The notes under the pieces: generated by a model
Seen by the model: only the letters and a program-made list of their open reading frames with translations
The model's database searches: none
What the model was told of the DNA's origin: nothing
Shown here: positions 16,147 through 16,478 of the stretch, in pieces
How the letters are laid out: every line of letters starts with the position of its first letter
How positions within the stretch are numbered: the stretch's first letter is position 1
Program-made: the position numbers and the translations under genes
Assembly: GCA_964431655.1 (NCBI GenBank)
Contig: CAYSKJ010000063.1
Location: forward strand, 1-16,478
Source of the DNA: CAYMEV01 sp964431655 [NCBI: uncultured bacterium]
GTDB lineage: Bacteria > CAYMEV01
Reading direction: 5' to 3'
Length of the DNA stretch: 16,478 nt

Positions 16147-16220
16147 CAGCAGGCGAGAAACATGTGGGCAAGAAAAATAAAAACATTATATTTTTTTTGT
16201 TCGACTTTTTCGCCTGGCTG
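16147..16220. repeat. Inverted repeat of about 14 bp in the upstream region of the minus-strand gene
   Basis: CAGCAGGCGAGAAA (16147-16160) is matched in inverse orientation by TTTTTCGCCTGGCTG (16206-16220), with one extra base and one mismatch, across a 45-bp AT-rich centre. The centre contains a minus-strand TATAAT (16185-16190) that may be the -10 box of the 15596-16111 gene. The arms could be operator half-sites or ends of a tiny non-autonomous element. Confidence 0.45.
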
Positions 16221-16292
16221 CAGGACATTGTTAGTATTTTATATTTATGAATCTCTATCTATTTTCCTAAATAATAGCCTCTCTAAGGATTC

Positions 16293-16478
16293 TGTCAAGG
16301 GCAATTCTATTCCCCACCCAAAATTGAAATAGGACAATTTAGATTCCCCACTTTTTAGCCTTCAGGGCAATTAAGATTCCCCACCCTACATATTGAATAT
16401 TGTCGCATTAGATGCTATTTTACTCCTAATAGAGCAATATAAGGGAGTAAAATTATGAGATATAAAAGAATGAATAAA
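16293..16478 (+). mobile_element. Left end of an IS21-type insertion sequence (partial, runs off window)
   Basis: The probable end begins TGTCAAGGGCAATT at 16293. Three copies of a GGNCAATTNNNATTCCCCAC motif start at 16299, 16332 and 16365, exactly 33 bp apart. Multiple short internal repeats of the terminal sequence at each end, with a 5'-TG terminus, are characteristic of IS21-family elements (istA/istB). About 70 bases after the last repeat a reading frame opens with a good ribosome binding site, where istA is expected. The right end and target-site duplication lie outside the window. Confidence 0.7.
16455..16478 (+). CDS. Start of probable IS21 transposase gene (istA), truncated by window
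   Basis: ATG at 16455 is preceded by AAGGGAG (16441-16447) at 7 bp. Only eight codons are visible (MRYKRMNK), too few to identify the protein. The call rests on its position directly after the terminal repeats. Confidence 0.5.

Noticed and set aside
16042-16332. 96-codon plus-strand frame overlapping the minus-strand membrane protein gene and the IS end
   Set aside because: It crosses the IS boundary and lies antisense to a better-supported gene; its composition is unlike a real protein.

Overview
The window is bacterial. It carries Shine-Dalgarno sites, short gene gaps and typical defence-island content. No rRNA or tRNA gene, or other firm taxonomic marker, is visible. The secreted protein with an FG-GAP-like region and tandem DUF1566 domains, plus the cluster of REP-like hairpins, would suit a Desulfobacterota/Nitrospirota-type Gram-negative. 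That is a weak inference.

Layout. (1) 1-1176: C-terminal part of an ABC exporter, cut by the window edge. (2) 1177-1735: non-coding, with a good sigma-70-type promoter at its end. (3) 1736-3835: exported beta-propeller-like protein with two C-terminal DUF1566 domains. (4) 3836-4544: non-coding spacer. Its first part is packed with REP-like hairpins, including a 47-bp unit repeated three times. Its second part is the AT-rich upstream region of the defence cluster, with an 11-bp inverted repeat and a candidate promoter. (5) 4545-12154: two-gene operon of a SNF2-type helicase and a 1581-residue Eco57I-type adenine methyltransferase, overlapping by 1 nt. The pair resembles DrmD/DrmMI of class 1 DISARM, but no drmA, drmB or drmC is present. 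(6) 12243-13418: Mrr-type PD-(D/E)XK nuclease with a helical N-terminal half. (7) 13746-15173: ApeA-like HEPN abortive-infection protein starting at GTG. (8) 15174-15595: non-coding, between convergent genes. (9) 15596-16111, minus strand: small membrane-anchored protein of unknown function. (10) 16293-16478: left end of an IS21-type insertion sequence, with three 33-bp-spaced terminal repeats and the first codons of a probable istA.

Working model (inference). The helicase and methyltransferase form a modification/translocation module. The Mrr-like nuclease directly downstream is a candidate cleavage subunit, in place of the DrmABC effectors. The ApeA-like RNase is a second, probably independent, abortive-infection layer. 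Composition is mosaic. By hand count, G+C is 63/120 at 9301-9420, 30/120 at 11521-11640 (same methyltransferase gene) and 15/60 at 14461-14520 (ApeA-like gene). This suggests the recognition part of the methyltransferase and the downstream genes have a different history from the helicase and catalytic part. Between them, the REP-like array and the IS21 end mark both sides of the cluster as recombination-prone.
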